This document shows, piece by piece, positions 53,446 to 54,918 of a DNA stretch of 54,918 nt; the stretch's first letter is position 1, and every line of letters begins with the position of its first letter. The translations under genes and the position numbers were made by a program. The stretch spans positions 1 through 54,918 of the forward strand of contig NZ_FOTE01000028.1 of NCBI RefSeq assembly GCF_900114475.1, read 5' to 3'. The notes under the pieces are model-generated. The model saw only the letters and a program-made list of their open reading frames with translations. It was not told the DNA's origin and made no database searches. The DNA is from Paenibacillus sp. 1_12 (lineage in GTDB: Bacteria; Bacillota; Bacilli; Paenibacillales; NBRC-103111).

Positions 53446-53919
53446 TCACTTTACAAGGTTACACGGATTATTTGATAGACTCTCAATCTGCTTTAGAAAC
53501 TCAAAGCTAATCAGTATACAGTCCCTATATTCTTTTGATTTATAGGTTTTATAAAAAGGATTCATAAATCCATGTTCAGCTTCAATAATTTCTAGTACAG
53601 TTTTATTCTTAGTTTTTAATTTTATTTCTAAATCTAATACATTAAATGACTTCTCATTTCTAGAAAAGAATAATAAGGTTGGACATCTTGGCTCTATCTC
53701 TACATGATTTCTAATTCTCGATCCATAGTATCCGATTACTCCATCAACATCATATTCACTACTCATCCAAGCAATTGTTGCACCTATACTAAATCCAATA
53801 ATATATATCTGATCATACTTCTCTCTATTCACATTTACTATTTGCTTGACTTCATGTAATGATTTATCGAAACCAATCTCATTTATAAAATAGTGATACG
53901 CCTGATCTTCAACCCTTTC
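53446..53919 (-). pseudogene. Dienelactone-hydrolase-family gene, 5'-truncated
   Basis: The frame reads ERVEDQAYHYFINEIGFDKS, YDQIYIIGFSIGATIAWMSS (elbow GFSIGA with Ser), VDGVIGYYGSRIRNHVEIEP and AEHGFMNPFY with the His. The elbow Ser replaces the usual DLH Cys. The first 50-60 residues are gone: a TGA precedes the frame and no start fits. A GTG at 53832 could express the last 128 residues, without the oxyanion strand. Confidence 0.7.
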
Positions 53920-54043
53920 TCAGATGAATTAATACTCATATTAGAATAAAGGCTATTCACGGAGTAGTCTACATTTTTTTGGTAAGTTGTTCCTTTTTTT
54001 ATGCATATACGCTATGGTTTGAACGTCAAAAGTTATTCATTCT

Positions 54044-54614
54044 TTATTTGTACCGAATCCCATTGGATTCTTTTTCTAAACTGGCCCAGTCTAATATGCG
54101 AATCGAATTTTTGCCTCTCTCAATGATTTTTTTCTGGGATAGAGAAAGAATAATTCGATTTAGATGGCGGTATGTCGTGCCGAGTAGATCTGCAATCTCT
54201 TTAACGTTGGAAGTCTTTAGCTCTATTCCGAAGTTATTACCAGGTTCAGGCGATATTGTAGACAAAAGGTAGCTCGCAAACTTGTTTTCAACAGATGCTA
54301 ATAAATTAACACGAGAAGCTGTTGTACAAGTTTGGAGTTTATAGCTTACGTGTTCTAAAAGTGTATATAAGAACTTTGGATTACCTATTTCATGTTGCTT
54401 GATATAGTCGAACGAGAGCCCAATCAGTAAACATTTACTAACTGCTTTAACTTCTGATTGGACGGGAATATCACGAATTAATTCAATATCACCAATGATG
54501 GAAAATGGATGCATAAATCGCAGTAAGAGTGCCTTTCCGGTTTCAACACTCGAAGTTATTTTCACTTTCCCTTCTACTAAAAACAACAATGATTGTGGAC
54601 CTCAGTCAATAGAT
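54044..54614 (-). pseudogene. Crp/Fnr-family regulator cut by an IS3 element
   Basis: The frame starts inside the cNMP-binding barrel (LLFLVEGKVKITSSVETGKA, LRFMHPFSIIGDIELIRDIP), continues through the dimer helix and ends with the winged helix (VKEIADLLGTTYRHLNRIIL). It matches YeiL-like Crp regulators, but the first 35-45 residues are missing. An in-frame TGA and the left end of an IS3 element lie directly before the coding sequence. Confidence 0.75.
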
Positions 54615-54918
54615 TGGACACATAGAATCGAGAAAGTTACACAGTTTTACGGTACGTACGTTCGTACTGATCTGGCGTTAAATAGCCAATAGACGAATGG
54701 ATTCTTTTGCGGTTGTAGAAGTATTCGATGTATTCAAAAAGTTCACGGTAAGCTTGTTGCCGAGTCTTGAATTTCTCTAAATAAATGAGTTCTTTCTTCA
54801 GCACGCTATGAAACGATTCGATACAAGCATTATCGTAACAGTTGCCTTTTCGGCTCATACTCGACTTGATCTCGTACGTTTTCAAACGCTCTTGGTAGTC
54901 AACAGAAGCATACTGGCT
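54615..54918 (-). mobile_element. IS3-family element, partial at right edge
   Basis: The element end begins at TGGACACATAGAATC, 22 bases before the transposase stop, and the Crp-family reading frame breaks here. Only the 3' part is inside the window; the rest continues to the right. IS3 elements start with TG and end with CA, which fits this end. Confidence 0.75.
54637..54918 (-). CDS. IS3 (IS150-group) transposase OrfB, C-terminal part
   Basis: The frame is open from the right edge and reads SQYASVDYQERLKTYEIKSS, MSRKGNCYDNACIESFHSVL with the catalytic DD(35)E glutamate in the IESFHS motif, and FEYIEYFYNRKRIHSSIGYL to the stop. This is the end of the rve integrase core of IS3-family OrfB. 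The 5' part and OrfA lie outside the window. Confidence 0.92.
   Translation of the reverse strand, partial: SQYASVDYQERLKTYEIKSSMSRKGNCYDNACIESFHSVLKKELIYLEKFKTRQQAYRELFEYIEYFYNRKRIHSSIGYLTPDQYERTYRKTV

Overview
The window looks like a chromosomal accessory region of a spore-forming Bacillota, most likely Paenibacillus or a close relative. The grounds are AGGAGG-type ribosome sites, several TTG/GTG starts, a copper-amine-oxidase-N stalk protein, a SpoVK/CbxX-type AAA protein, a spore-surface-like C1q protein, and YjjG, PBP5, Rph and HxlR genes of Bacilli type. The genus is inferred from gene content only. I saw no rRNA, tRNA or CRISPR array.

Left part (1-13.7 kb). The first 2.6 kb is mostly decayed genes (nucleoside deaminase, cupin, VOC and SDR remnants) around two intact small genes. 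An AraC regulator/SDR pair follows. Next comes a tight four-gene block (5122-11611): a 1206-residue protein with four P-loop ATPase modules, three of them CbxX/SpoVK-like, followed by three membrane proteins that share one C-terminal domain. I do not recognise this block as a named system. Beta-helix and membrane-protein remnants and a Rossmann-fold gene end the section.

Middle part (13.7-39 kb). This is a run of stress and redox genes with their own regulators: SDR, AKR and SDR with a divergent TetR; a PBP5-type carboxypeptidase; a perfect Fur-type box in front of a 57-codon membrane ORF, next to a P1B-4 metal-efflux ATPase; a MarR-GNAT fusion with twin operators; and a TetX-like flavin monooxygenase. 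A four-gene operon follows (Rrf2 regulator, thioredoxin-reductase-like flavoprotein, frameshifted MFS pump, methyltransferase). After it come an esterase, a TraB/GumN protein, a two-component system, a PepO/YbjQ graveyard and an AsnC/VOC divergent pair.

Right part (38.5-54.9 kb). An EamA transporter is present twice, once intact and once as a decayed partial copy. Between the copies lie a spore-surface-like protein and an IS110-family element with a structured upstream region. The most interesting part is 42.9-46.1 kb: four minus-strand single-gene units (HAD pseudogene, GNAT, AAC(6')-like acetyltransferase, methyltransferase), each followed by an imperfectly palindromic repeat of about 105-167 bp. 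The terminal 7-9 bases of each repeat match the reverse complement of the start of its own unit, as in integron gene cassettes with attC sites. No integrase is visible. Rifampin phosphotransferase (rph) lies next to the array, with a candidate small RNA facing away from it. The window ends with AKR/HxlR, YjjG, GNAT and NUDIX genes, a truncated hydrolase, and a Crp-family gene cut by an IS3-family element that runs off the right edge.

Overall this is a mosaic rich in drug-modification and detoxification genes, small regulators and decayed insertions.
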